Source of the DNA: Curtobacterium pusillum
GTDB taxonomy: Bacteria; Actinomycetota; Actinomycetes; Actinomycetales; Microbacteriaceae
Assembly (NCBI RefSeq): GCF_007673235.1
Contig: NZ_VDZH01000001.1
Coordinates: 549,261 to 613,260 of the forward strand
Direction: 5' to 3'
DNA: 64,000 bases
Positions 1-9,143 of this stretch are shown here, one piece after another. Numbering within the stretch: the stretch's first letter is position 1; the number at the start of each line of letters is the position of its first letter. Made by a program: the position numbers and the translations under genes. Below the pieces are notes generated by a model that worked only from the letters and a program-made list of their open reading frames with translations, searched no databases and was not told the DNA's origin.

Positions 1-141
1 GTGCGCGCCGGCCACCGGGTCGTCGCCGCGATGTCCTGCCTGGTCCCGAGCTACCGGCTCACCGACCCGGCCGACGTCGCCCGGATCGGCGAGCACCTGG
101 TCCGGGAGTCCCGCGCGGTGTACCCGGCGGTGCCTGCATGA
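1..141 (+). CDS. IclR-family transcriptional regulator, C-terminal end (partial)
   Basis: These are the last 46 codons of a gene that starts upstream of the window. The visible strand-helix pattern (VVAAMSCLVPSYRL, then a charged helix ending VYPAVPA) matches the end of the IclR effector-binding domain, where a VVAALSVSGPxYRL-like strand precedes the last helix. Its stop codon overlaps the start of the lyase homologue by 4 bp (ATGA), so it is probably co-transcribed with the lyase-MFS-HutD genes and may regulate them. The DNA-binding half cannot be seen, so the family call rests on a short stretch. Confidence 0.6.
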   Translation: MRAGHRVVAAMSCLVPSYRLTDPADVARIGEHLVRESRAVYPAVPA

Positions 142-1682
142 GCGGCGGTGCCGTGGTCGACGACGTCCTGCTCGACGAGGAACCGCTCACCGTCGACCAG
201 GTCGTCGCCGTCGCCCGGCACGGCGCCGTCGTCCGGTTCTCCGACGCCTACGCCCGACGCGTCGACGCCGCCGCCGACCTCGTCACGCGCTTCCTGGACG
301 ACCGCACCGTCGTGTACGGCGTGACCACCGGCTTCGGCGACAACTACACCGAGACCATCGCGCCCGAGGACGCCCTGCGGCTGCAGGAGAACATCATCGT
401 CTCCCACGCGGTGTCGGTCGGCGCGCCGATCCCGGAGGAGCAGGTCCGGGCGATCCTCGTCGTGATGCTCGCGCACCTCGGTGCCGGTCGGTCCGGCACC
501 CGTCTGGAGACGCTCGAACTCATCCGCGCGCTGCTCGAGGCGCACGTGACGCCGGTCGTCCCCGGCGGCGGCTCACTCGGCTACCTGGCGCTCGAGGCGC
601 ACATCGCCCTCGTGCTCACCGGCCGCGGACGAGCGACCGTCGACGGTGTCGTGGTGAGCGGCGCCGAGGCACTGCGCAGCCGCGGGCTGACTCCCGTTCG
701 ACTCCGGGCGAAGGAGGGCCTGACGCTCCTCAACGGCATCATGAGCATCACCGCGGTCGCCGCCCTCGTCACGCACGACGTCCGGCGAGCGGCCCGCCAG
801 GCCGACGTCATCGGGGCGCTGGCGTTCGAGTCGCTCCGCGGGACGACGCGTGCCCTCGACCCGCGGGTGCACGCGCTCCGCCGGTACCCGGAGCAGGCCG
901 CGTCCGCGCGGAACCTCGTCCGACTGCTCGACGGGAGCGCGATCGCCGAGCTGCACCGCGACCACCGCGTGCAGGACCCCTACCTGCTCCGCGCGCTCCC
1001 CCAGCTGCACGGGTCCGTCCGGCGGTCGTTCGACGACGCCGCCCGGATCGTCGACGAGTCCCTCGGGTCCGTCGGGGACAACCCCCTGCTGTTCCCGGAG
1101 GACGGCGACGCGGTCATGGCCGGCAACTTCGACGGCACCTCGGTCGGACTCGCCATGGACGCCGTGAAGGCCGCCGCCGCCGTGCTCGCCCACCACAGCG
1201 AACGCCGGACGGACCGGATGGTGAACAGCACCGTCAGCGAGTTGCCACCGTTCCTCGCGCCCACGCCCGGGCTGCACAACGGCCTGATGATCCCGCAGTA
1301 CACGGCCGCCGCGCTCGTGCTCGAGATGCGCGGCGAGGTCTCTCCCGCCTCGGTCGAGTCGATCCCCACGTCGGCCGGCCAGGAGGACCCGGTGAGCAAC
1401 GCGCACCTCGCCGCCCAGCAGGCGTACCGTTGCGCGGACCGCCTGCAGTACGTGCTGGCGATCGAACTGCTCGCTGCGGCGCAGGCGGCGGACCTGCTCG
1501 CGGACGAGGTCGGCGTGTCCGGCTCGCCCGCGCTCTGCGCCGTGCGGGAGGCCGTCCGCCGACTCGTCCCCACCGCCCCCGTCGACCGCGAGTTCGGCCG
1601 GGACATCGAGGCCCTCCGCACCTTCCTGGCGTCCGACGACCTCGTCGCCGCCGCGGAGTCCGTCACCGGCCCGCTCGAATGA
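138..1682 (+). CDS. Histidine/aromatic amino acid ammonia-lyase family protein lacking the MIO Ala-Ser-Gly triad
   Basis: 514 residues, the normal length for the HAL/PAL/TAL family, which deaminates histidine, phenylalanine or tyrosine using an MIO group formed from an Ala-Ser-Gly triad. Family landmarks are present: the Tyr-containing loop YGVTTGFG (Y60), the QENIIVSH helix, QDPYLLR (279-285), DNPLLF, AGNF (328-331) and SIPTSAGQED. Where the family has GSVGASGDLAPLAH, this protein reads GSLGYLALEAH (145-155), so the cofactor-forming triad and the following Asp are missing. The usual NGTQ is NGIM (199-202). The frame is clean, so this is not an obvious pseudogene. Adjacent HutD suggests a link to histidine metabolism. 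It may be a non-lyase enzyme, a binding protein or a regulatory paralogue. Family membership is firm; activity is unknown. Confidence 0.85.
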   Translation: MSGGAVVDDVLLDEEPLTVDQVVAVARHGAVVRFSDAYARRVDAAADLVTRFLDDRTVVYGVTTGFGDNYTETIAPEDALRLQENIIVSHAVSVGAPIPEEQVRAILVVMLAHLGAGRSGTRLETLELIRALLEAHVTPVVPGGGSLGYLALEAHIALVLTGRGRATVDGVVVSGAEALRSRGLTPVRLRAKEGLTLLNGIMSITAVAALVTHDVRRAARQADVIGALAFESLRGTTRALDPRVHALRRYPEQAASARNLVRLLDGSAIAELHRDHRVQDPYLLRALPQLHGSVRRSFDDAARIVDESLGSVGDNPLLFPEDGDAVMAGNFDGTSVGLAMDAVKAAAAVLAHHSERRTDRMVNSTVSELPPFLAPTPGLHNGLMIPQYTAAALVLEMRGEVSPASVESIPTSAGQEDPVSNAHLAAQQAYRCADRLQYVLAIELLAAAQAADLLADEVGVSGSPALCAVREAVRRLVPTAPVDREFGRDIEALRTFLASDDLVAAAESVTGPLE

Positions 1683-1705
1683 CCACCCCACACCATCGGA
1701 GCACC

Positions 1706-3034
1706 ATGACAGCGTCGTCCCCCCGGACCGCGGCCCCGCCGGAGCGCCTGAGCCGGTTCCACCTGCGGATCACCGCGCTGACGTTCGGCGCGAACTTCTC
1801 GGACGGCTACGCCCTCGGGAGCATCGGCATCGCGCTGACGCTCATCCCGCAGGCCTTCCCGGTGAGCGACGTCTGGTCGGGACTCATCGCGAGCTCGGTC
1901 CTCATCGGCATCTTCGTCGGCAGCATCACCTGCGGCTGGCTCGGCGACAAGTTCGGTCGTCGACTCGTCTACATGCTCGACTTCGTGCTCATCGTGGTCG
2001 CCTCGGCCGCGCAGTTCTTCGTGCACGACCCCGGGACGCTGTTCGTCCTGCGCCTGCTGATCGGTTTCGGCGTCGGAGCGGACTACGCGCTCGGGCCGAC
2101 CCTGGTGGCGGAGTTCGTGCCGGCGCGGTTCCGCGGCGGACTGCTCGCCACGCTGACGGTGGCGTGGACCGTGGGCTACACCGCTGCGTACTTCATCGGC
2201 ACCTGGGTGAGCACGCTCGGCACGGGCGACGGCTGGCGCTGGCTACTGGCGAGCGGTGCGATCCCCGCTGCAGCCGTGCTGGTGCTGCGACTCGGCACCC
2301 CGGAGTCCCCGCGATGGCTCATCACCAAGGGGCGCCTCGCCGAGGCCCGGGCGATCGTCGCGAAGTTCCTGCCGGAGGGACTCGACGTCGACGCGGTCGC
2401 CGCCGCCCACGAACGGCGGACACCCGGTCGCTACCGGGACCTGTTCCGCGGCAAGAACCTCCGGAACACGGTCTTCGGGTCCGTCTTCTACAACGCGCAG
2501 GTCATCCCGTACTTCGCCGTCTACAGCTTCCTGCCGGTCATCCTGCTGAGCCTCGGCATGGACGCCGACGGCTTCGCGGCCGGGGCGCTCCTCAACGTCT
2601 TCCTGCTGCTCGGCGGGCTCGTCGGTCTGTGGCTCGTCGCGAAGTCCGGACGTCGACCGCTCATCATCTGGACGTTCGGGATCATGGCCGTGGCCCTGGC
2701 GATCGTCTCGTTCGGCGAGCACGCCCCGCTCTGGCTCGTGCTGCCGGCGTTCCTCGTGTTCACGTTCGTGATGTCCGCCAGCTCGAACCTCGACCAGGTG
2801 TACCCGCCGGAGCTCTTCCCGACGAACGTCCGGGCCGCGGGCGTCGGGCTCGTCAACGGCGTGAGTCGCATCGGCTCGGCGATCGGCACGTTCCTGCTGC
2901 CGCTCACCCTCGGCGCCTGGGGCATCACGCCGACGCTCCTCGTGCTCGCCGGGATCCTGGCGATCGGGATGGTCGTGTCGATCCTGATGGCGCCGGAGAC
3001 CGCGCACCTGAGCATGGACGACGACGAGCTGTGA
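1706..3034 (+). CDS. Major facilitator superfamily transporter
   Basis: About 442 residues with roughly twelve hydrophobic segments. MFS signatures are visible: GDKFGRR between helices 2 and 3, the loop PARFRGGLLA after helix 4, and the central-loop motif PESPRWLITKGR, typical of sugar porters and aromatic-acid/H+ symporters. It is probably an inner-membrane proton symporter for a small organic acid or amino-acid-derived substrate. The start at 1706 is preferred because GGAG sits just upstream; an in-frame ATG at 1679 overlaps the lyase stop (ATGA) but lacks a ribosome binding site. Its place between the lyase homologue and HutD suggests it imports their substrate; the substrate itself cannot be read from the sequence. 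Confidence 0.85.
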   Translation: MTASSPRTAAPPERLSRFHLRITALTFGANFSDGYALGSIGIALTLIPQAFPVSDVWSGLIASSVLIGIFVGSITCGWLGDKFGRRLVYMLDFVLIVVASAAQFFVHDPGTLFVLRLLIGFGVGADYALGPTLVAEFVPARFRGGLLATLTVAWTVGYTAAYFIGTWVSTLGTGDGWRWLLASGAIPAAAVLVLRLGTPESPRWLITKGRLAEARAIVAKFLPEGLDVDAVAAAHERRTPGRYRDLFRGKNLRNTVFGSVFYNAQVIPYFAVYSFLPVILLSLGMDADGFAAGALLNVFLLLGGLVGLWLVAKSGRRPLIIWTFGIMAVALAIVSFGEHAPLWLVLPAFLVFTFVMSASSNLDQVYPPELFPTNVRAAGVGLVNGVSRIGSAIGTFLLPLTLGAWGITPTLLVLAGILAIGMVVSILMAPETAHLSMDDDEL

Positions 3035-3561
3035 CGGGCACCGTCCGGTTCGCCGACGCGCCCCGCAGCCGGTGGGCGAACGGGCTCGGTGAGACCGTCG
3101 AGCTCTGGCGCACGCCGGCCGCAGGACCGTTCGACGCCCGGCTCAGCATCGCGACGATCGGCTCGGACGCTCCGTTCTCGTCGCTCCCGGGCGTGGACCG
3201 CGTGCTGCTGTCGTTGTCGCCGCACCCGCTGACGCTCGACGTGGACGGCGGCCGGACGGTGCTCGTGCAGTTTGACACGGTGGCGTTCGCCGGCGAGGCC
3301 GCCGTCCGCGCGGTCGGCGTGACGACTCCGGGGTACGACCTGAACCTCATGGTGCGTCGGGGCTCCGGTACGCCGTCGCTGACGGTGGTGTCCCTCGACG
3401 GCGACCTCGAGGTGCACGGGGTCGCGGTCGCCCTCGACGGCACGGTCACCGGTCCCGACGGCCCACTGGCCCCGTTCGACGCGGTCGTCGGGCCGGTGTC
3501 CCTCACCGGCCGCGGCCGCATCGCGATCGCTGCCATCCCCGCCGGGACAGCGATCGAGTGA
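3031..3561 (+). CDS. hutD: HutD family protein
   Basis: 176 residues starting with GTG that overlaps the MFS stop (GTGA). The N-terminus (SRWANGLGETVELWR, then FDARLSIATI and FSSLPGVDRVLLSL) is characteristic of the HutD/Ves cupin-like family, found in histidine-utilisation operons and proposed to limit or tune the pathway. No catalytic residues are known for the family, so the biochemical role is not established. Its presence is the best contextual evidence that the upstream lyase homologue and transporter relate to histidine or a similar amino acid. The stop codon lies inside the left arm of the following palindrome. Confidence 0.85.
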   Translation: MTGTVRFADAPRSRWANGLGETVELWRTPAAGPFDARLSIATIGSDAPFSSLPGVDRVLLSLSPHPLTLDVDGGRTVLVQFDTVAFAGEAAVRAVGVTTPGYDLNLMVRRGSGTPSLTVVSLDGDLEVHGVAVALDGTVTGPDGPLAPFDAVVGPVSLTGRGRIAIAAIPAGTAIE

Positions 3562-3608
3562 GCAGCAATCGTCGGGTCGCGGACCGTGACCCGACGATTG
3601 CTGCTCAC
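3558..3608. repeat. Intergenic palindrome, family A (probable terminator of hutD)
   Basis: Perfect inverted repeat with 21 bp arms (3558-3578 and 3588-3608) and a 9 nt loop. The arm reads GTGAGCAGCAATCGTCGGGTC, so its first bases include the hutD stop codon. Related palindromes sharing GAGCAG-N-AAT-N-GTCG occur at 12418-12466 and 14572-14620. It lies between the convergent hutD and ppsA genes and could stop transcription from both sides, although no U-tract is present. Confidence 0.85.
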
Positions 3609-3636
3609 TGGATGCGGTCTTCCGTCACCACGCGAC

Positions 3637-3678
3637 GGACTGGAGGCGCGGTGCGGGCCCGCCACGCGCCTCCAGTCC
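3637..3678. repeat. Intergenic palindrome, family B (probable ppsA terminator)
   Basis: Two perfect 14 bp arms (GGACTGGAGGCGCG at 3637-3650 and its complement at 3665-3678) around a 14 nt loop, ending 15 bp beyond the ppsA stop codon. It is a member of family B, which has other copies at 13912, 34868, 37055, 47800 and 57341. Confidence 0.85.
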
Positions 3679-3692
3679 GGGGTGTGGTCGCG

Positions 3693-6095
3693 TCAGACCG
3701 CCGACGCGAGCCGCTGCCAGGTGCTCACGACCGTGTCGGGGTTGAGCGACATCGACGTGACCCCGCGGGCACGGAGGTGCTCCGCGAGGTCCGGGTGGTC
3801 GCTCGGGCCCTGCCCGCAGATGCCGACGGACGCGCCGCGGGCGCGGCAGGCGTCGATCGCCATGTCGATGAGCCGGAGCACGGCCGGGTTCCGTTCGTCG
3901 AACGACTCGGCGACGAGGGCGGAGTCGCGGTCCACGCCGAGGGTGAGCTGCGTGAGGTCGTTCGACCCGATGGAGAAGCCGTCGACGTGGTCGAGGAACC
4001 GGTCGGCGTCGAGGGCGTTCGCGGGGATCTCGCACATCATGACGACCCGCAGACCGTGGCGGCCGCGCTCGAGACCGTGCTCCGCCATCAGGGCCACGAC
4101 GGCCTGGGCTTCGTCGACGGTGCGGACGAAGGGGATCATGACGCGCACGTTCGTGAAGCCCATGACCTCCCGGACGGTGCGGATCGCCTCGCACTCGAGG
4201 GCGAACGCCTGCGCGAACTCCTCGGACAGGTAGCGCGAGGCGCCGCGGAACCCGATCATCGGGTTCTCCTCGACGGGCTCGTACCGGGCACCGCCGAGCA
4301 GGCCCGCGTACTCGTTCGACTTGAAGTCGGACAGCCGGACCACGACGGGCTTCGGGTCGAACGCCGCTGCGAGGGTCGCGACGCCCTCGGCCAGGCGCTT
4401 GACGAAGAAGTCCCGGGGCGAGCCGTACGCGGCGATCCGGTCCTCGATCTGCTCGCGGACGTCGGTCGGCTGGTCGGCAAGTCGGAGCAGGGCGTTCGGG
4501 TGCACGCCGATCTGCCGGCCGACCACGAACTCCATGCGGGCGAGGCCGACGCCGGCGTTCGGGAGCGCGGCGAACGAGAACGCCTGCGCCGGGTTCCCGA
4601 CGTTCAGCATCAGGTCGACGTCGAGCTCCGGCAGGTCGTGGACCTCGATGCGCTCGGTCTCGACGTCGAGGACCCCGTCGTGGACGACGCCGGTCTCCCC
4701 CTCGGCGCAGCTCACCGTCACGAGGTCGCCGTCGTGCAGGGTGCTCGTGGCGGTCCCGGTGCCGACGACCGCGGGGATGCCGAGTTCTCGGGCGATGATC
4801 GCCGCGTGGCAGGTCCGGCCGCCGCGGTTCGTCACGATCGCCGATGCCCGCTGCATGATCGGCTCCCAGTCCGGGTCGGTCATGTCCGCCACGAGGACGT
4901 CGCCACGGCGGAAGTCGTGCATCTCGTCGACGCTCGCCAGGACCCGGACCGTCCCGGATCCGATGCGCTGGCCGATCGCGCGTCCCTCGAGCCGCGGCGG
5001 CGTGCTGGGCTGCACGACCAGGCGGTGCCGTTCGATCACGGACGCGGAGGCACGCGACGCGACCGTCTCCGGGCGGGCCTGCAGGACGTACAGGCGACCG
5101 TCGAGGCCGTCCTTGCCCCACTCGACGTCCATCGGGCGTCCGTAGTGCTCCTCGATGACGACGGCGATGCGGGCGAGCTCGGTGACCTCGTCGTCGCGCA
5201 ACGAGAAGTGCCGGCGCTCGGCGGCGCTCGTCTCCACGAAGGCGGTCGTGCGGCCGACGGTGGGGTCGTCGGTGAACACCATCCGCTGGGCCTTCGAGCC
5301 GAGCACCCGGCCGAGGATCGCGGGACGACCCGCGGCCAGCGCGGGCTTCGACACGGTGAACTCGTCCGGGTTCACGGCGCCCGACACGACGCCCTCGCCG
5401 AGGCCGTGGGCACTCGTGACGAAGACCGCGCGGTCGAAGCCGGACTCCGTGTCGAGCGTGAACAGCACCCCCGCGGACGCCAGGTCCGACCGGACCATCC
5501 GCTGCACGCCGACCGAGATCGCGACCTCGTCGTGCACGAACCCGTGGTGCACCCGGTAGGCGATCGCTCGGTCGGTGTACATCGAGGCGAACACCCGGCG
5601 GACGGCGTCGAGCACGTGCTCGATCCCCCGGATGTTCAGGTACGTGTCCTGCTGCCCGGCGAAGGACGCGTCGGGCAGGTCCTCCGCGGTCGCCGAGGAC
5701 CGGACGGCGAACGAGGCTTCGTCGGGTGCCTCGGCGGTGAGTCGTGCGAAGCCCTCCCGGACGGCCTGCTCGAGTCCGCGCTCGAGGGGTGTCGACAGCA
5801 CACGGCGACGGATCTCCGCCCCCGCGGCGGCGAGGGCGGCCGTGTCCTCGACGTCGAGCGCGACGAGCGTGGCGCTGATCCAGGACGTCAGACCGGTGTG
5901 CTCCATGTGGCGGCGGAACGCGGTCGCGGTCGTGGCGAAGCCGTCCGGCACGCGGACGCCGAGGCCGGACAGGGAGCGGAGCATCTCGCCGAGCGAGGCG
6001 TTCTTGCCGCCGACGGACGCGAGGTCCTCCAGGCCGACGGCGTCGAGGGGCAGGACGTCCGGCACCAGGGCCGTCCGTTCGTCGATGATCGTCAT
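3693..6095 (-). CDS. ppsA: Phosphoenolpyruvate synthase
   Basis: About 800 residues, the standard length. Converts pyruvate, ATP and water to PEP, AMP and phosphate, feeding gluconeogenesis. Domains in order: N-terminal ATP-grasp ([33 protein letters not shown]), the mobile phosphohistidine domain with [15 protein letters not shown] (catalytic His), and the C-terminal PEP/pyruvate barrel with [18 protein letters not shown] and the catalytic Cys in GICGQGPSD. The start at 6095 is chosen because AAAGG lies at the right distance; an ATG six codons upstream (6113) overlaps that site. It is divergent from a RamB-like regulator across a short promoter region, and the neighbouring carboxykinase-like and GapB genes suggest a shared role in growth on gluconeogenic carbon. 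Confidence 0.95.
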   Translation of the reverse strand: MTIIDERTALVPDVLPLDAVGLEDLASVGGKNASLGEMLRSLSGLGVRVPDGFATTATAFRRHMEHTGLTSWISATLVALDVEDTAALAAAGAEIRRRVLSTPLERGLEQAVREGFARLTAEAPDEASFAVRSSATAEDLPDASFAGQQDTYLNIRGIEHVLDAVRRVFASMYTDRAIAYRVHHGFVHDEVAISVGVQRMVRSDLASAGVLFTLDTESGFDRAVFVTSAHGLGEGVVSGAVNPDEFTVSKPALAAGRPAILGRVLGSKAQRMVFTDDPTVGRTTAFVETSAAERRHFSLRDDEVTELARIAVVIEEHYGRPMDVEWGKDGLDGRLYVLQARPETVASRASASVIERHRLVVQPSTPPRLEGRAIGQRIGSGTVRVLASVDEMHDFRRGDVLVADMTDPDWEPIMQRASAIVTNRGGRTCHAAIIARELGIPAVVGTGTATSTLHDGDLVTVSCAEGETGVVHDGVLDVETERIEVHDLPELDVDLMLNVGNPAQAFSFAALPNAGVGLARMEFVVGRQIGVHPNALLRLADQPTDVREQIEDRIAAYGSPRDFFVKRLAEGVATLAAAFDPKPVVVRLSDFKSNEYAGLLGGARYEPVEENPMIGFRGASRYLSEEFAQAFALECEAIRTVREVMGFTNVRVMIPFVRTVDEAQAVVALMAEHGLERGRHGLRVVMMCEIPANALDADRFLDHVDGFSIGSNDLTQLTLGVDRDSALVAESFDERNPAVLRLIDMAIDACRARGASVGICGQGPSDHPDLAEHLRARGVTSMSLNPDTVVSTWQRLASAV

Positions 6096-6196
6096 CAGTT
6101 CGCCTTTCGTCATTGAACCGCCGGGATCGTGTCCCGGCTGGGCGTGTCACCCACCGTGCGGGATCGGCGAACGCTTCGACCCGACGAACATCCTCG

Positions 6197-6211
6197 AAAT
6201 CCGCCGGATTT
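6197..6211. promoter_or_regulatory. Small palindrome in the ppsA / RamB-like divergent promoter
   Basis: AAATCC-GCC-GGATTT is a perfect 6+3+6 palindrome 19-33 bp upstream of the RamB-like start and within the 134 bp between the two divergent starts. A candidate -10 element (GGATACG) follows it directly on the plus strand. The position suits an operator controlling one or both genes, possibly autoregulation; the binding protein is inference. Confidence 0.4.
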
Positions 6212-6229
6212 TCGGATACGGTCCGTTCC

Positions 6230-7678
6230 ATGCAGGTCGACGACGACAACGCACGCATCCTCGGGGCGCGCATCCGGCACTTCCGGACCCGCGCCGGCTG
6301 GACCCTCACCGCGCTCGCGGCCGAGCTCCGGACCACCGCGAGCACCCTGTCCCTGATCGAGAACGGCAAGCGGCCGGTCCGCGCAGCGGAGCTGCCGGGC
6401 CTGGCGTCGGCGCTCCGCGTTGAGGTCCTCGACCTGCTGCAGGCGGAGGCTCCCGACCCGCGGTCCGCGCTCGAACTGGAGCTGCAACGGTTGCAGGGTG
6501 GGCCGCAGTACGCGGCGCTGGGCGTGCCTCCCGTCCGGGTCTCGAAGTCCCTGCCGCAGGACGCGCTGGCAGCCCTGGTCCGCACCCTGCAGGAACTCGA
6601 CCGGAAGGCCCGCGAGGCGTCCGCGACGCCGGAGGAGGCGCGACGGGCGAACACCGAGCTCCGCGACCGGATGCGCGCGCGGAACAACGCGATCCCGGAG
6701 ATCGACGCCCTGGCCGAGGAGGTCGTCGGCGCCGTCGGCCACGAGGTCGGGGCGCTCACACACCGCGAGGTCAGCCGGATGGCGGAGCACCTCGGGTTCA
6801 CCCTGCTCTACGTCGACGACCTGCCGCACTCCACACGGAGCATCACCGACCTGGCGAACGGGCGGATCTACCTGCCGCCCGCCTCGATCCCGGGCGGACA
6901 CGGCCTGCGGTCGATGGCGCTGCAGGCGATGGCGCACCGGCTGCTCGGGCACCAGCCGCCCTCGTCGTACGCCGAGTTCCTGCAACAGCGGCTCGAGATC
7001 AACTACTTCGCCGCGGCGTGCCTCATGCCCCGGAAGCAGGCGGTCGGATTCCTCACCGAGGCGAAGGCGTCGCGGGACCTCGCCGTCGAGGACTTCCGCG
7101 ACGCGTTCGGCGTCACCCACGAGTCAGCGGCGTTGCGGATGACGAACCTGCTCACCGAGCACCTCGGCGTCCGGGTGCACTTCCTGCGGGTCGGCGAGGA
7201 CGGTGCGATCTACAAGGCGTACGAGAACGACGACCTGCCGCTGCCTGCCGACGTCACCGGTGCGGTCGAGGGACAGGTGGTCTGCCGGAAGTGGGTCGCG
7301 CGGTGGGCCGGGGACCGCAGCGCCCGGACGTCCGAGGCGCACCAGTACACCGACACCACCGCCGGGACGTACTGGTCCTCCACCCAGACCGGCTCCGGGC
7401 CCGATGGAGCCTTCAGCATCACGTTCGGTGTGCGGTTCGACGACGCGAAGTGGTTCCGCGGCCGCGAGACCACCGAGCGCCAGGTGTCGACGTGCCCGGA
7501 CGAGTCGTGCTGCCGCCGACCGCCGGCGCCGCTGGCGTCCCGGTGGTCGGACGCGGCGTGGCCGAGCGCGCGGATGCACACCCGCGTGCTGGCGTCGCTG
7601 CCGTCGGGGCGGTTCCCCGGGGTGGACGACACCGAGGTGTTCGAGTTCCTCGAGCGGCACACGGGGGATGCTGCGTGA
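6230..7678 (+). CDS. RamB-like XRE-family regulator (HTH + IrrE-like + short-chain fatty-acyl regulator domain)
   Basis: 482 residues, close to Corynebacterium RamB. Residues about 10-65 form an XRE helix-turn-helix (LGARIRHFRTRAGWTLTALA, then TLSLIENGKRPV). The middle resembles the IrrE/DUF955 domain (MALQAMAHRLLGHQPP, with the family's HExxH degraded to AHRLL). The C-terminal third is the DUF2083-type domain with paired Cys (CPDESCCRRP). RamB proteins control acetate and central carbon genes. The gene is divergent from ppsA and precedes the carboxykinase-like gene and gapB, so it probably regulates this gluconeogenic group. Start at ATG 6230; an upstream in-frame extension to 6113 overlaps the ppsA leader and is rejected. 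Confidence 0.88.
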   Translation: MQVDDDNARILGARIRHFRTRAGWTLTALAAELRTTASTLSLIENGKRPVRAAELPGLASALRVEVLDLLQAEAPDPRSALELELQRLQGGPQYAALGVPPVRVSKSLPQDALAALVRTLQELDRKAREASATPEEARRANTELRDRMRARNNAIPEIDALAEEVVGAVGHEVGALTHREVSRMAEHLGFTLLYVDDLPHSTRSITDLANGRIYLPPASIPGGHGLRSMALQAMAHRLLGHQPPSSYAEFLQQRLEINYFAAACLMPRKQAVGFLTEAKASRDLAVEDFRDAFGVTHESAALRMTNLLTEHLGVRVHFLRVGEDGAIYKAYENDDLPLPADVTGAVEGQVVCRKWVARWAGDRSARTSEAHQYTDTTAGTYWSSTQTGSGPDGAFSITFGVRFDDAKWFRGRETTERQVSTCPDESCCRRPPAPLASRWSDAAWPSARMHTRVLASLPSGRFPGVDDTEVFEFLERHTGDAA

Positions 7679-7681
7679 CGC

Positions 7682-7699
7682 ATTCGGGTTTTCCCGAAT
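7682..7699. promoter_or_regulatory. Palindrome ATTCGGG-TTTT-CCCGAAT
   Basis: Perfect 7 bp arms around TTTT, four bases beyond the RamB-like stop and 95 bp before the carboxykinase-like start. It could be a weak terminator or an operator for the next gene. It shares the TTTTC-G/CG flavour of the palindrome at 6197 but is not the same site. Confidence 0.4.
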
Positions 7700-7793
7700 C
7701 TCGGTCTTTTTCGAGGTTCGTTTCTTCGTCGGTGCCGGTCCGCTGGACGGAGGGTGGTGGCACACCAGCACGGATCTCGACGAGGAGGCCACC

Positions 7794-9143
7794 ATGCCCC
7801 GCACCGCTCACCACCGCCACACGTTCCCACCAGCGCGGGTCCTGCCCCTGCCCGAAGTGCCGGACGGCGCACGGAACCACGACCTCGCCCACGCCGGGAC
7901 GGCGCAGTGGGTGGCGCGGACGGCACTGCTGACCCGGGCCGACGAGGTCGTCTGGGTTGACGGGTCGGACGAGCAGTGGCGGGAGCTCGTGACGCGGTTC
8001 ACGATGGACGCCGACGTGGTGCGGCTCGACCCGGGGGCGCGGCCGGGGAGCCTGCTCGTGCGGTCGCCGGAACGCGTCGGGCGCACTGCTGTCACGGACC
8101 GGACTGCAGCCGGCGTCGTCGAGCGCGTCGCTGAGTCGATGCGCGGTCGGACGATGTACGTCGTGCCCTTCCTGCTCGGTGATCCGGACGCACCCGACGT
8201 CCTCGGCGTGCACGTCACCGACTCCCCCGCGAGCGTGGCCGTGCTCCGAGCCCTCACCACCGTCGGGGTCGACGCACTCGATGCGATTGGCCCGGAGGCC
8301 GACGTCGTGCGCACGGTGCACACGAGCCTCCGCAGTCCGCGTGACACCCGTCCGACCGGTCGCACGGTGCTGCTGGACGAGCGCGCGGGAGTACGCACCG
8401 TGTGGCTCGTCGGCGGTGACGACGGTTCCGGTGTCTTCGAGGCGCTCCGGGCGCACACGGACGACCGCGCCGTCGAGGTCACGCTCCTGCGCGTGCACGG
8501 GGACCACGGCACGACCACTGTCGCCGTCACCGGTCGCACGGCGGTCCGTCTCGACCACACGACCCCCGGCGGCCAGCACGTCGAGCTCCTCGCCGCCGGC
8601 CCGGTGCTCGTCCGCCCCGGACCCGACGCCGTCGTCGCCCGAGCGCTGACCGACGGCGCGGTCGTCCCCGTGACCGGCCTCTCACCGAGGTCGGTCCTGG
8701 CGGCCGACGTCGAGCGGGACGCGGTGTTCGTCGACACCGCACTCGACGAGGACGGCGACGTGTGGTGGCCCGGCAGCGACGACGACCGGGCGCTGCACCT
8801 GATCGACCGGCACGGCCACTACCTACCCCGCGGGGGCGACCCCGCCGCTGCCGGGGCCCCGGACGCGACCGTCGCCGTCCGACTGCACGGCACGACTGCT
8901 CGTGCTGCCGTCCGCTCGCGCGGCATCACCGTCGACGCGTTCGTCGTCACCGACCCGGCCGGTGCCGCAGACGTCGACGCGCTCGCGGCGCTCGTCGGGA
9001 CCGCGATGCCCATCAGCACGACCGCGTGGGGTGGCCCGGCGGAGATCGCCACGGCGCTCGACGGCCTGCCCGGCACGACCGGGACCGCGGTCGCGGCCCC
9101 GGCCGCGGCAGTGGCGCCCGCGCGACGGGAGGTCGCCGCGTGA
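7794..9143 (+). CDS. Catalytically degenerate phosphoenolpyruvate carboxykinase (GTP) homologue
   Basis: 449 residues against about 600 for PckG. Several stretches align clearly with GTP-dependent carboxykinase: VVWVDGSDEQW (52-62), VRLDPGARPGSLLVRS, MRGRTMYVVPF (116-126), VTDSPASVAVLR, FVDTALDEDGDVWW (312-325) and HLIDRHG. The catalytic parts are missing: no GYGGNALLGKK metal/substrate segment, no ACGKTN P-loop, no GDDIAW metal Asp, no DWQHGVF, and no C-terminal lid. A strong ribosome binding site (GAGGAGG, 5 nt from ATG) and the 4 bp overlap with gapB show it is kept as a translated gene. It may sense PEP/oxaloacetate or regulate or scaffold the GapB-type enzyme. Homology is firm; function is inference. 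Confidence 0.85.
   Translation: MPRTAHHRHTFPPARVLPLPEVPDGARNHDLAHAGTAQWVARTALLTRADEVVWVDGSDEQWRELVTRFTMDADVVRLDPGARPGSLLVRSPERVGRTAVTDRTAAGVVERVAESMRGRTMYVVPFLLGDPDAPDVLGVHVTDSPASVAVLRALTTVGVDALDAIGPEADVVRTVHTSLRSPRDTRPTGRTVLLDERAGVRTVWLVGGDDGSGVFEALRAHTDDRAVEVTLLRVHGDHGTTTVAVTGRTAVRLDHTTPGGQHVELLAAGPVLVRPGPDAVVARALTDGAVVPVTGLSPRSVLAADVERDAVFVDTALDEDGDVWWPGSDDDRALHLIDRHGHYLPRGGDPAAAGAPDATVAVRLHGTTARAAVRSRGITVDAFVVTDPAGAADVDALAALVGTAMPISTTAWGGPAEIATALDGLPGTTGTAVAAPAAAVAPARREVAA

Noticed and set aside
3558..6116. 852-codon open frame on the plus strand opposite ppsA
   Set aside because: Antisense shadow of ppsA; composition is Arg/Gly/Asp-rich with no domain pattern.
7794..9143. Reading the carboxykinase-like gene as a decayed pseudogene
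   Set aside because: Frame is intact, ribosome binding site is strong and the stop overlaps the gapB start; loss of motifs without frame damage argues for a retained non-catalytic protein.
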